The notes beneath the pieces were generated by a model that saw only the letters and a program-made list of their open reading frames with translations, had not been told where the DNA came from and ran no database searches. From assembly GCF_000718085.1 (NCBI RefSeq), contig NZ_JOEC01000002.1, positions 1 through 64,000 on the forward strand: a stretch of 64,000 bases of DNA, written 5' to 3'. The translations under genes were made by a program, and so were the position numbers. The stretch is from Mycetocola saprophilus. Lineage in GTDB: Bacteria; Actinomycetota; Actinomycetes; Actinomycetales; Microbacteriaceae. This document shows, piece after piece, positions 45,754-54,050 of this stretch; within the stretch, counting starts at the first letter, position 1; each line of letters begins with the position of its first letter.

Positions 45754-45909
45754 CGTATTTTCGTAAGACTCGTTGACTCGCGCTGGACGGCACTCTCGAG
45801 CTCGGTTTTGGCCTCTTTCATCCAATTTGTGTCAAAAAGTGGTGTGTCCAGATCGATTCTCCCGAGAAATCTCATTTTGCCGGCCGGGTTTTCGCATTCC
45901 TCGTTCCTA

Positions 45910-45929
45910 AGAATCGTTTTTCCGATTCT
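45910..45929. repeat. Small hairpin in the coding-poor region
   Basis: agaatcg and cgattct flank a T-rich loop. It could be a weak terminator; no adjacent gene needs it. Confidence 0.4.
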
Positions 45930-46343
45930 GCCAATCTAAATGCCAGGTCAGGTAGTTTTTTGACTGACCGATCGGCCAGGTTTGTTGAGGTCGCGCCGCC
46001 TGGCCGCCCGTTTTACCCATTTCACGGACCAGTCGTCTTCAATTTCTTCACGGCGTCGGTCCGGCGCGCATTTTTTCTTTTCGTGTTTGCGCGGTGTGAT
46101 GATGTCCTTGGGTGAGTGCAGTTCGTTCGAGTTTGATGCACGCCTTTCGGTGCTCAGTTGAAGACTCCCCGTGTGGGCACTGTCCTCATTTGTGCTCAAT
46201 TCACACGTCCGTGTCTCGACTCAATTCACCTAGACTCACCTCACGTTGTCTCGTGGGGGTGGAACCTCGCTCGATTCATTTCCGTCTCTATCCACCCTGG
46301 CTCGCGCTTGGTGTGCGCTATCGTTCGCTGCCGAATATGCTCT

Positions 46344-46477
46344 TCCGTCCGTCCGTCCGTCCGTCCGTCCGTCCGTCCGTGCGTGCGTGGGTGCGTGCGT
46401 GGGTGGGTGCGTTGGTGCGTGGGTGGGTGCGTTGGTGCGTGGGTGGGTGCGTTGGTGCGTGGGTGCGTGGGTGCAGG
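46344..46477 (+). repeat. Compound simple-sequence repeat: TCCG x9 then G/T-rich units including a 20-mer x3
   Basis: Nine TCCG copies fill 46344-46379. Variants of GCGT/GGGT follow. Three exact copies of gtgcgtgggtgggtgcgttg occupy 46395-46414, 46415-46434 and 46435-46454, and a partial copy follows. The plus strand is almost free of A for over 120 bases and has several GGG tracts that could form G-quadruplexes. Confidence 0.95.
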
Positions 46478-46613
46478 CAGGCGAAGTTGGGTGCTTCGTC
46501 ACGTTCCGCCGGTGCCTTCCGAACCTCTTCCTGCGCCGTTACTGACGGGGTCGATGTGGAATCGCGTTCACGTTTGTGGGGTCGTGTACGGGTCCGAGGT
46601 GGCTCCTCTTCGA

Positions 46614-46629
46614 TGTTTCACGTGAAACA
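46614..46629. promoter_or_regulatory. parS: parS site 2 (perfect)
   Basis: TGTTTCACGTGAAACA, identical to site 1, in the coding-poor region. Confidence 0.95.
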
Positions 46630-46773
46630 TGCGTCCTTCTCAGCCGTCGAACGTGACCTCTCAGGCGGCACACTTTTCGACCTGTACGCTCCAACCTTCA
46701 CCTTGGAGTGCCATCTACGTAACGTCTGCTTCGCGTTCCGATCCCCTCCCCCGCGGGTGATCTACGATGACTT

Positions 46774-46829
46774 CCCCGCTCCCCGCTCCCCGCTTCTCAC
46801 TGCCCGTGCCCCGCTTCTCACTGCCCGTG
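46774..46829 (+). repeat. CCCCGCT x3 and a 21-bp tandem duplication
   Basis: CCCCGCT occurs at 46774-46780 and 46781-46787 and begins each 21-mer at 46788-46808 and 46809-46829 (ccccgcttctcactgcccgt then g). The two 21-mers are identical. Confidence 0.9.
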
Positions 46830-47936
46830 CCCCGCGTCCCCTGCGGCCGCCGCCACCGCGCTGCCCGACTGGTGGTGCGCGCCAGATACTGCTCCCTTGG
46901 GGCACCAGCCGCATTCATAGCGGCCCTGTAAACGGTACAGTTCTCCGCACCCGTCAGTGTGGCGTGCTGCTCGGTGAATCGCACTTTGGAACTACCTACA
47001 AATCCGGGTCTGGGCGAGGACCGTCACCGCTGCCCGGACTTTCACTTGATATGCGAAATCACGCGAAATCACGCGACCTATTCCGGTTTGGCCTGCCCGC
47101 GGGGTCCCTGTTGCGAACCCATTGATGTTAATCGAGGGTACCTTGGGGTGGCCAAATCTAGGAGAGAACCGCGTTGTTTTGTCCCCGCCCAGTTTCGGCG
47201 CTCCCACAGCGGTCGATGGCACGAGACGATGCTCTCGGTACTGGAATACACGGGGTGTTGCACTGCGTCGATCGAGATTCGCAGACTCACAACCGCATAG
47301 TCTTCCTCATCATCCATGGGCGTAGTAGGTCTTGCGATTCGCTCTGTGTGTACTCGTTGTGGGCCAGAGGCACTCCATTGATTCCGTCTTTGCGAATCGG
47401 GCGTGGGTCGTAGGCCTGACGACGTGTTCAATTGCGGTTTTGAGTTTGGGCTACTTCTCCGACTCTGCAGTGTTTGCGCGCACATAGCGTCCCATTCGGG
47501 CTGGCAATCTGGTGCCTGGGATTCCCAGAACCAATGCTCAAACATGCCTTCCTGTGTACTGCGCTCCCTCTTGTAGATGTCGGATGTTGCGCTGAAGTCG
47601 CTGCTCTGTTTAGTGCTTCTTTCTGCCCCTACACAGTCCTGAACACTCGAATTCTTGCCCACGGTCACTCACCTGCACTGAGGCCGCGTCCCTGCATCTC
47701 GCAAAATTCTGCGCCGGAATTCCGTCTCTCAGGTCCTGAACACACAGCCCATAGATCGACGGCCGCTGTGGCGTCTCTCCCCCTCCCCCATGTGTCTGTG
47801 TTTGACAAACCCGCGCCCGAGATCCTGTCGCCGTGAACGCGAACTCAGTGCTGGCAAGCTGTCCCCGCGGCCGCGCAAAAATGGGGACTTCTGGCGGTGC
47901 CAGATCGTGGCACTTCCGTCTCGTGGATGAGGGGAG

Positions 47937-47952
47937 CGTTTCACGTGAAACA
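47937..47952. promoter_or_regulatory. parS: parS site 3
   Basis: CGTTTCACGTGAAACA, perfect over the 14-bp core. Confidence 0.93.
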
Positions 47953-48303
47953 ATCCTGCGTGAATACTTTTCTGTGTCTTGCCTCCTACTGAAAGCTCGG
48001 CCGTCGTGGCCTGCCGACGATAGGTCAGCGGTCGGTGGTTCACTTAGGCAGCGGAACCCGGGTCTATACATGCACTCGTGGGCGTGCTGCGTACCCCGGA
48101 CGATCGAATCTCAATGCTTCGGTCTTGGCGTCCCAAGCACCAGCCTTGACGTGGGAGTGCGCGGGGAAGCGCTGTCGCTCTCATGCTCCACGTCCGTCTT
48201 GCAGCCAATGCTTGCGGGGCGTGACGCACCATGGTGAACTGTCAAGCTCGACTGTGAGAGTCGGACGGAGCAGTTACGGTCGCGCGGGCCGAGGGACGTC
48301 GAG

Positions 48304-48319
48304 CGTTTCACGTGAAACG
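48304..48319. promoter_or_regulatory. parS: parS site 4
   Basis: CGTTTCACGTGAAACG, a perfect 16-bp palindrome with the full 14-bp core. Confidence 0.93.
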
Positions 48320-48685
48320 CATGCTCAAGGGCGGTGATGTCGCATGTGTTTGGGCGTCCTATTATGAAGCACTGGCGCTCGGCGGTGGGTATGAAGTGAT
48401 CGTTGTGCTGTGCTTGAGATTGGTTAGCCCATGCTGCTGAGGCTGGTGGAACCGCAGGAGCTACTGGAACTGCTGAGCCGGCTGGAACTGCCGCGGCAGA
48501 GGAACACACCACATTATGACCTCGATGCGTTGCCGGAATACAGTCAACCCGAATTCGTAGCGCCTATTGCTGCGTCATTCGATGAGCTGACTGGGCGTAT
48601 GCGTCCCCCGATGGGGCAGGTGTGTAGGAGCCTGCGGTCAATTGGTGCCCTTTGACAAGTGGTCCTCTTGGTCCGGATGATGATC

Positions 48686-48755
48686 AGCCGGGAGCCGGGA
48701 GCCGGGAGCCGGGAGCCGGGAGCCGGGAGCCGGGAGCCGGGAGCCGGGAGCCGGG
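48686..48755 (+). repeat. Ten tandem copies of AGCCGGG
   Basis: The 7-mer is repeated ten times without change between parS sites 4 and 5. Seven is not a multiple of three, but ten copies read through as a 21-bp protein period in all frames; no gene uses it. Confidence 0.95.
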
Positions 48756-48783
48756 CAGTGCTTACGTTGGCGGGAACCGGGTC

Positions 48784-48799
48784 CGTTTCACGTGAAACA
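48784..48799. promoter_or_regulatory. parS: parS site 5
   Basis: CGTTTCACGTGAAACA, 30 bp after the AGCCGGG repeat. Confidence 0.93.
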
Positions 48800-48985
48800 T
48801 TGACTGGGTGACATCGGGCCGATGCGCGGGTGGTGGGAGCGTTCCGGCCGTGGGGTGTGCCGAGACGGGGTGGAGGCACCGAGTCTTGGACAGCGTGAGC
48901 GTCGTCATTGTGCTTCGGCACGCGGAAATCGACACCCCAAATGTCTGCTGATCACGATACGGTTAAGGAGACACAGATCGGAGTC

Positions 48986-49001
48986 CGTTTCACGTGAAAC
49001 A
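48986..49001. promoter_or_regulatory. parS: parS site 6, overlapping the parA start
   Basis: CGTTTCACGTGAAACA. The GTG at 48994-48996 inside the site is the best parA start codon. Confidence 0.93.
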
Positions 49002-49953
49002 GTCACAGCCTGACCGCGAGGTCACCGGCGAAACCGCCACCCCAGACGCAGGAACGCCTCTCGCGCGCGAGATTGCGGACCTGAGTAAGCGTCGCCGTGT
49101 AATCGGCCAGTTCCCCGTGCCACTCCCCCGCGAAACTCGGGTGCTTGCGGTGTGCAACCAGAAGGGCGGCGTGGGGAAAACCACAACCACCGTCAACCTG
49201 GCCGCGGCCCTCGCGAAGGCTGGCGCTCGTGTCCTAGTTATCGATCTCGACCCGCAGGGGAATGCCTCCACCGCGCTGGGTGTCGAGCACACCGCGGAGA
49301 CGCCGAGTATCTATGACGTTCTCATCGACGGGTTCTCCCTGAGTGACGTGGTGATGCCGAGCCCCGAATTCCCCAAAAACCTGTTCTGCGCGCCCTCGAC
49401 CATCCATTTGGCCGGCGCCGAAATCGAGCTGGTCACCCAGGATCGTCGTGAACACCTGCTGCGCGACGCCGTGGATTCCCTCCTGGAAGAGGTCGCCGGG
49501 CAGTACCACTACGTCTTCATCGACTGCCCACCCTCGCTGGGACTCCTCACGATCAACGCCTTCGTGGCGGCTCGTGAGGTACTGATCCCGATTCAGTGTG
49601 AGTACTACGCGCTCGAGGGTCTGAGCCAGCTTCTGAGCAGCATTCAGCTCATCGGAGAACACCTCAACCCGGGTCTCCGACTGTCGACCATCCTGCTGAC
49701 CATGTTTGACGGGCGCACCAACCTGTCCAACCAGGTCGCCGAGGATGTTCGCACCCACTTCCCCGACCAGGTGCTGCACACGGTCATCCCACGTACGGTG
49801 CGTATCTCCGAGGCCCCGAGCTTCGGGCAGACGGTCATCAGCTATGACCCGAGCTCCCTCGGAGCCGTCTCCTACCTGGAGGCTGCGGCGGAGATCGCCG
49901 TATGGGGTCGCAAATTTGAACAGCGTCAGTCGACCACCCGAAAGGACGCCTAA
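48994..49953 (+). CDS. parA: Chromosome partitioning ATPase ParA
   Basis: The 319-residue protein is a ParA/Soj ATPase. The deviant Walker A motif KGGVGKTTT (about 59-67, in CNQKGGVGKTTTTVNLAAAL as core), the DLDPQGNAS segment and FIDCPPSLGLLTINA are diagnostic. An N-terminal tail of about 45 residues precedes the fold. It binds DNA as an ATP dimer and moves ParB-parS complexes apart. The GTG at 48994 lies in a parS site with GGAG ten bases upstream; no closer in-frame start with a ribosome site exists before the conserved part. parB follows after two bases. Confidence 0.95.
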   Translation: MKQSQPDREVTGETATPDAGTPLAREIADLSKRRRVIGQFPVPLPRETRVLAVCNQKGGVGKTTTTVNLAAALAKAGARVLVIDLDPQGNASTALGVEHTAETPSIYDVLIDGFSLSDVVMPSPEFPKNLFCAPSTIHLAGAEIELVTQDRREHLLRDAVDSLLEEVAGQYHYVFIDCPPSLGLLTINAFVAAREVLIPIQCEYYALEGLSQLLSSIQLIGEHLNPGLRLSTILLTMFDGRTNLSNQVAEDVRTHFPDQVLHTVIPRTVRISEAPSFGQTVISYDPSSLGAVSYLEAAAEIAVWGRKFEQRQSTTRKDA

Positions 49954-49955
49954 TC

Positions 49956-50936
49956 ATGGCAACAAAACGCACGGGCCTCGGCCGGGGAATCGGCGCCCTG
50001 ATCCCCACCAGCGATAATCCTGCGGCCTCCCGACCGGTCGACGTCTTCTTCCCCGCCTCCGAGCAGCCCGCGGCGGCAAAAAACTCGGCTAAATCAGCGA
50101 ACACCGCCGAGGAACCTCAGCTGGTGTCCGTTCCGGGCGCGAGACTGATCGACATCAACCCGGCGGACGTCATCCCCAACGCGGTCCAGCCGCGCACCTA
50201 CTTCGAGCCCGAGGCGCTGGCCGAGCTCGTGGTGAGCATTCGTGAGGTTGGTGTACTCCAGCCCATCGTGGTGCGCACCCACCCCACTCGGGTCGGCAAA
50301 TACGAGCTGATCATGGGTGAGCGCCGGCTGCGTGCCAGCCGCGAGGTGGGCCTCGAGCGCATCCCCGCGGTGGTCAAGGAGACCGCCGATGAGGACATGC
50401 TGCGCGATGCCCTGCTGGAGAACCTGCACCGCTCGCAGCTGAACCCGCTGGAAGAGGCATCCGCCTACCAGCAGCTCCTCAGCGATTTCGGGATCACCCA
50501 GGAACAGCTGGCCGAGCGGATCGGAAGATCCCGCCCGCAGATCAGCAACACCCTACGTCTGCTGAAGCTCCCCGCTTCGGTGCAGAAGAAGGTTGCCGCC
50601 GGCGTGCTGAGTGCCGGTCATGCTCGAGCAATCCTCTCGGTCAACGACCTGGAGAAGATGCACCACCTGGCGGACAAGATCATTAACGAGGACCTGTCGG
50701 TGCGCGCGGCCGAGTCCGCCGCCACCAAGTCCGCTCCCCCGCGCTCCAGCAAGCCCGTGGCGGGCAATAAGCGCGGATACCTGGACGAGGTAGCGGAAAC
50801 GCTTGCCGATCGCCTCAACACCCGCGTGAAGGTCACCCTGGGGGCTCGAAAAGGTTCGGTCACCATCGACTTCGCCACCGTGGGTGATTTGAACCGAATC
50901 CTGGGCGAACTCGGTCAGAGTATCGACCCCAAGTAG
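49956..50936 (+). CDS. parB: Chromosome partitioning protein ParB
   Basis: The 326-residue protein has the N-terminal ParA-contact segment TGLGRGIGALIP, a linker, the CTPase/ParB-Srx domain with GERRLRASREVGLERIP and ENLHRSQLNPLEEA, a helix-turn-helix (ITQEQLAERIGRSRPQISNTLRLL) that reads parS and a C-terminal dimerisation domain. It loads as a clamp at parS and spreads. The six parS sites within 4 kb upstream are its likely main targets. The coding sequence ends before a bidirectional terminator. Confidence 0.96.
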   Translation: MATKRTGLGRGIGALIPTSDNPAASRPVDVFFPASEQPAAAKNSAKSANTAEEPQLVSVPGARLIDINPADVIPNAVQPRTYFEPEALAELVVSIREVGVLQPIVVRTHPTRVGKYELIMGERRLRASREVGLERIPAVVKETADEDMLRDALLENLHRSQLNPLEEASAYQQLLSDFGITQEQLAERIGRSRPQISNTLRLLKLPASVQKKVAAGVLSAGHARAILSVNDLEKMHHLADKIINEDLSVRAAESAATKSAPPRSSKPVAGNKRGYLDEVAETLADRLNTRVKVTLGARKGSVTIDFATVGDLNRILGELGQSIDPK

Positions 50937-50956
50937 GCAAATCAGAACCGAGTTAA

Positions 50957-50991
50957 ACACAAAAACCCCGGAAGAACCGGGGTTTTTGTGT
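50957..50991. terminator. Bidirectional terminator between parB and trxA
   Basis: acacaaaaaccccgg pairs perfectly with ccggggtttttgtgt around aagaa, giving T runs on both strands. Confidence 0.95.
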
Positions 50992-51001
50992 TGGTGCTGA
51001 C

Positions 51002-51322
51002 CTAGAGGAAAGCGGCCAGGTCTGCCTCGAGGGCGGCCTTGGGCTTGGCACCGATGATGGTCTTGGCCACCTCACCGGCCTTGAAGACCTTCATCGCCGG
51101 GATCGAGGTGATCTGGAACTGCGCAGCCAGCTGCGGGTTCTCGTCCACGTTCACCTTGACGATGTCGAGCTTGTCGGTGTTCTCGGCTGCGATCTGGTCG
51201 AGAATCGGCGAGACCATGCGGCACGGGCCACACCACTCGGCCCAGAAATCAACCAGAACCGGCTTCTCGGAGTCGAGGACCTCGGCCTGGAACGTTGCTT
51301 CGGATACTGCACGTGCACTCAT
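51002..51322 (-). CDS. trxA: Thioredoxin
   Basis: The 106-residue protein has the redox motif WCGPCR in FWAEWCGPCRMVSP (about 27-40) and the cis-Pro segment ITSIPAMKVF. It is the disulfide-reducing partner of TrxB, encoded 18 bases upstream on the same strand. Length and motif are typical of a cytoplasmic thioredoxin. Confidence 0.97.
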   Translation of the reverse strand: MSARAVSEATFQAEVLDSEKPVLVDFWAEWCGPCRMVSPILDQIAAENTDKLDIVKVNVDENPQLAAQFQITSIPAMKVFKAGEVAKTIIGAKPKAALEADLAAFL

Positions 51323-51340
51323 GATGTACTCCTTATGTTC

Positions 51341-52309
51341 TTAGTTAGCGGGTGCGAGATCGATGCCTGCGGGGTCCTGTACGCCGCTCTCCCGCGCTGC
51401 GAGATAGTGTTCGGCATCCAGGGCTGCCACGACACCGGAAGCAGCCGCAGTGGCCGCCTGACGGTAGGTGGGGTCAATCACATCACCCGCGGCAAAGACG
51501 CCGGCGACGTTGGTCTTGGAGGAACGGCCCGAGACGGCGATGGTGCCCTCCTCGGTCAGATCCAGCTTGCCGTGCACCAGGTGGGTGCGCGGGTCGTTAC
51601 CGATCGCGACAAACAGGCCGTCCAGGGCGAGCTCGCGCTCCTCCCCCGTGACGGTGTCGGTCAGGGTGACACCACTCAGGGCGTTCTCGCCGCTGATGCC
51701 GGTGACCTCGGCGTTCCAAATGAACTCGATCTTCTCGTTCGCGTGGGCACGCTCCTGCATGATCTTCGAGGCACGCAGGGTGTCACGACGGTGGATCACG
51801 TAGACCTTGCTGGCGAACTTGGTCAGGAAGGTGGCCTCCTCCATGGCGGAGTCTCCACCACCCACGACGGCGATGGTCTTTTCCTTGAAGAAGAAACCGT
51901 CGCAGGTCGCGCACCAGGAGATGCCGCGGCCGGACAGGCGCTCCTCATCGGCCAGGCCGATCTTGCGGTAGGCGCTACCGGTGGCGAAAATGACCGACTC
52001 GGCCTCAAACTCGCCCGAGTAGCCGGTAACCACGCGCTTGATGTCGCCGGACAGGTCCAGCTCGGTGACATCGTCCAGCAGGACCTCGGTACCAAACTTC
52101 TCGGCCTGCTCCTGCATCTTGGCCATGAGCTCGGGACCCTGGATACCCTCCGGGAACCCGGGGAAGTTCTCGACCTCGGTGGTGTTCATGAGCTCGCCAC
52201 CGGCCTGAACGCTCGAGGCGATCAGGAGCGGATTGAGGTTCGCACGCGCCGCATAGATGGCGGCGGTGTAGCCGGCCGGGCCGGATCCGATGATGATGAC
52301 GTTACGCAA
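51341..52309 (-). CDS. trxB: Thioredoxin-disulfide reductase
   Basis: The 322-residue flavoprotein has the FAD-binding GSGPAGYTAAIYAARANL at the start, redox-active CATC in SWCATCDGFFF, the NADPH motif GGGDSAMEEA and the late FAD motif GVFAAGDVIDPTYRQA. It reduces thioredoxin with NADPH. trxB and trxA form an operon; upstream lies murJ, 100 bp away. Confidence 0.97.
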   Translation of the reverse strand: MRNVIIIGSGPAGYTAAIYAARANLNPLLIASSVQAGGELMNTTEVENFPGFPEGIQGPELMAKMQEQAEKFGTEVLLDDVTELDLSGDIKRVVTGYSGEFEAESVIFATGSAYRKIGLADEERLSGRGISWCATCDGFFFKEKTIAVVGGGDSAMEEATFLTKFASKVYVIHRRDTLRASKIMQERAHANEKIEFIWNAEVTGISGENALSGVTLTDTVTGEERELALDGLFVAIGNDPRTHLVHGKLDLTEEGTIAVSGRSSKTNVAGVFAAGDVIDPTYRQAATAAASGVVAALDAEHYLAARESGVQDPAGIDLAPAN

Positions 52310-52409
52310 TTAGACTCCCTTGAGAATGTCCTGTTGGAGGGTAGAACACATTGTACGTGGCATGCATTCCCGAGGGAGATGGACGCCCAGAAAACGGCGT
52401 GAGAACGGG

Positions 52410-54050
52410 CTAGGACCGGCGCAGGCGGCCGATAATCTTGGCAAACGGCGCCGTGATTGTGGCCAGCTCGCGGGCGCGCAGCACCCAGAGGAACAGCAGA
52501 TAAACCCCGCCGGTGACTCCGCTAGCGATGATCATCGAAATGATCGCGGTGACCGGGCTGCTAAAGGCCCATCCTCCGGTGTTCAGGCCGCCCATCAGGA
52601 GCATGCTCACCACACCGACGATGGTTGCCGGGATCGCCGAGAAGGTGAAGATCGCCATGCTGTTGACGATCTGCTGGACGTCCAGGCCCCGGAGGCGCCG
52701 ACGCAGCAGGAAGAACGCCACGAACGCCTGGGCGGTTCCGGCAAGACTGGTGGCCAGGGCGACACCAAAGCCGATCACCGACTTATCCAACAGCAGACAT
52801 CCGGCCGCCAGAATGCTGAACAGGACGGCCTGGAACACCGTGAAGAAGAACGGGGTCCGGGTGTCCCCCAGCGCGTAGAACGTGCGCTGCAGCACAAACA
52901 GGAAGCAGAACGGCACGAGTCCCACCACAAACGCGATGATCACAAAACCGATGCCGATGGCCTGGCTCGGGGATCCTGTGAACAGGAATCCAAACGGGAA
53001 GGCCACGGTGAACAGAATGGCGGCCGAAGCCACGATCATCAGGCTGACGTTACGCAGCGCGGCGGAGACGTCGAGTTTGAGCTTGTCGTAGTCGAGGGCG
53101 CGCGCATGCTCGGCCATCCGGGTGAAGTACGCGGTGGTCAGCGAGACGGCCAGCACCGAGTGCGGCAGCATAAAGATCAGCCAGGCGTTCTGCAGGGCGA
53201 AGATTGACGGGTTATTCGGTCCCGAGGCCGCCGAGACCACACTGGACTGGACGATACCGGCCGCGGTGGTGACCAGGATCATCGCAAACGACCAACCGGC
53301 GAGCTTTCCGGTCTCGGCCAGTCCCACCCCGCGCCAGGCGAAGTCGGGGCGGAAGCGCAGACCGAGCACCTTCCAGTAGCGGAACAGGATCAGGGCCTGG
53401 GCCGCGACACCGAGGGTTGCGCTCCCGGCGAGCACGGCAACCATCATCGGGGACCACTCGGAGGCCGTGCGCAGCCCCTGGGAGTCGGCACCAAACATCC
53501 CGATGAACACGAACAGTCCGGCGATCGCCACCACGTTATTCAGCGCCGGAGACCAGGTGAACGGCCCAAAAATCTTGTGGGCGTTGAGGATCTCGCCGAG
53601 CATCGAATACAGCCCGTAGAAGAACAGCTGCGGCAGGCACCACAGCGCAAACACCGTCGCCAGCGCCGCCTGATCGGGACCATAATTGGGTGCCCATACT
53701 TTAATCAGCAGCGGTGCCGCGGCCATCGCCACCAGGGTGGTGGCGGCCAGGACGCTGAGCGTGATGGTGAGCAGCTTATTGATGTAGGCGGCGCCGCGGT
53801 CGGCGTGTACGGTGGCCTTCACAATCTGGGGTACCAGGATGGCCGAGAGCACCCCGCCGGCGATGATCGTGAAGATCGTGTTGGGCAGGATATTCGCGGT
53901 CGCGAAGGCGTCACCGCTGACACCCACCTGGCCGATGGTGCGGGCAATCAGGATCGCCTTGATGAATCCCAGCACACGGGACACCATGGTGCCGGAGGCG
54001 AGGAAGGCGCTTGCGCGACCGATCCCCGCGATGGAAGCGGGTTTAGCCAT
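52410..54050 (-). CDS. murJ: Lipid II flippase MurJ (MviN)
   Basis: The protein of 546 residues has about 14 membrane segments and the MOP-superfamily start RASAFLASGTMVSRVLGFIKAILIARTIG (core SGTMVSRVLGF near 18-28). PVVDxxGDAFATANILPN-style and VLQRTFYALGDTRTPF segments match MurJ. It flips lipid II across the membrane for peptidoglycan synthesis; in mycobacteria its partner FhaA is encoded in the pknB operon, as here at 16.5 kb. The ATG at 54050 is preferred, overlapping the DUF6049 stop by eight bases; the frame runs upstream to 54203 through low-complexity code. No C-terminal kinase-like domain is present. Confidence 0.93.
   Translation of the reverse strand: MAKPASIAGIGRASAFLASGTMVSRVLGFIKAILIARTIGQVGVSGDAFATANILPNTIFTIIAGGVLSAILVPQIVKATVHADRGAAYINKLLTITLSVLAATTLVAMAAAPLLIKVWAPNYGPDQAALATVFALWCLPQLFFYGLYSMLGEILNAHKIFGPFTWSPALNNVVAIAGLFVFIGMFGADSQGLRTASEWSPMMVAVLAGSATLGVAAQALILFRYWKVLGLRFRPDFAWRGVGLAETGKLAGWSFAMILVTTAAGIVQSSVVSAASGPNNPSIFALQNAWLIFMLPHSVLAVSLTTAYFTRMAEHARALDYDKLKLDVSAALRNVSLMIVASAAILFTVAFPFGFLFTGSPSQAIGIGFVIIAFVVGLVPFCFLFVLQRTFYALGDTRTPFFFTVFQAVLFSILAAGCLLLDKSVIGFGVALATSLAGTAQAFVAFFLLRRRLRGLDVQQIVNSMAIFTFSAIPATIVGVVSMLLMGGLNTGGWAFSSPVTAIISMIIASGVTGGVYLLFLWVLRARELATITAPFAKIIGRLRRS

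Larger units (their letters stand above)
45754..48985. other. 3.2-kb coding-poor region with four parS sites and short tandem repeats
   Basis: No frame on either strand encodes a recognisable protein. The open frames here have scrambled, low-quality translations rich in Arg, Ser and Pro and lack ribosome sites. Base composition is patchy: 45750-46110 is AT-rich for this genome, while later parts hold GC-rich repeats. The interval carries parS sites at 46614, 47937, 48304 and 48784 and a fifth at its right edge, and four different tandem repeat tracts. In relatives I would expect only a short gap between rsmG and parA. It may be a centromere expansion, decayed genes or an old insertion. Only the parS sites and repeats are certain. 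Confidence 0.75.

Noticed and set aside
46112..47125. Open frame of about 337 codons through the repeats and a parS site
   Set aside because: The translation contains the simple repeat as SVRPSVRP and VRGWVRW and no domain; it is open by chance of the repeats.
47078..47668. Minus-strand frame of 196 codons in the coding-poor region
   Set aside because: No ribosome site, no recognisable motif and scrambled composition.
48431..48655. Plus-strand frame of 74 codons (MLLRLVEPQELLELLSRL start)
   Set aside because: The Leu-rich start looks protein-like, but there is no ribosome site or neighbour support; I did not call it.
48686..48755. Possible CRISPR array
   Set aside because: The units are 7 bp and contiguous, with no spacers and no cas genes nearby.
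45754..48985. Insertion sequence or prophage remnant
   Set aside because: No transposase or integrase fragment, no terminal inverted repeats and no target duplication could be seen.
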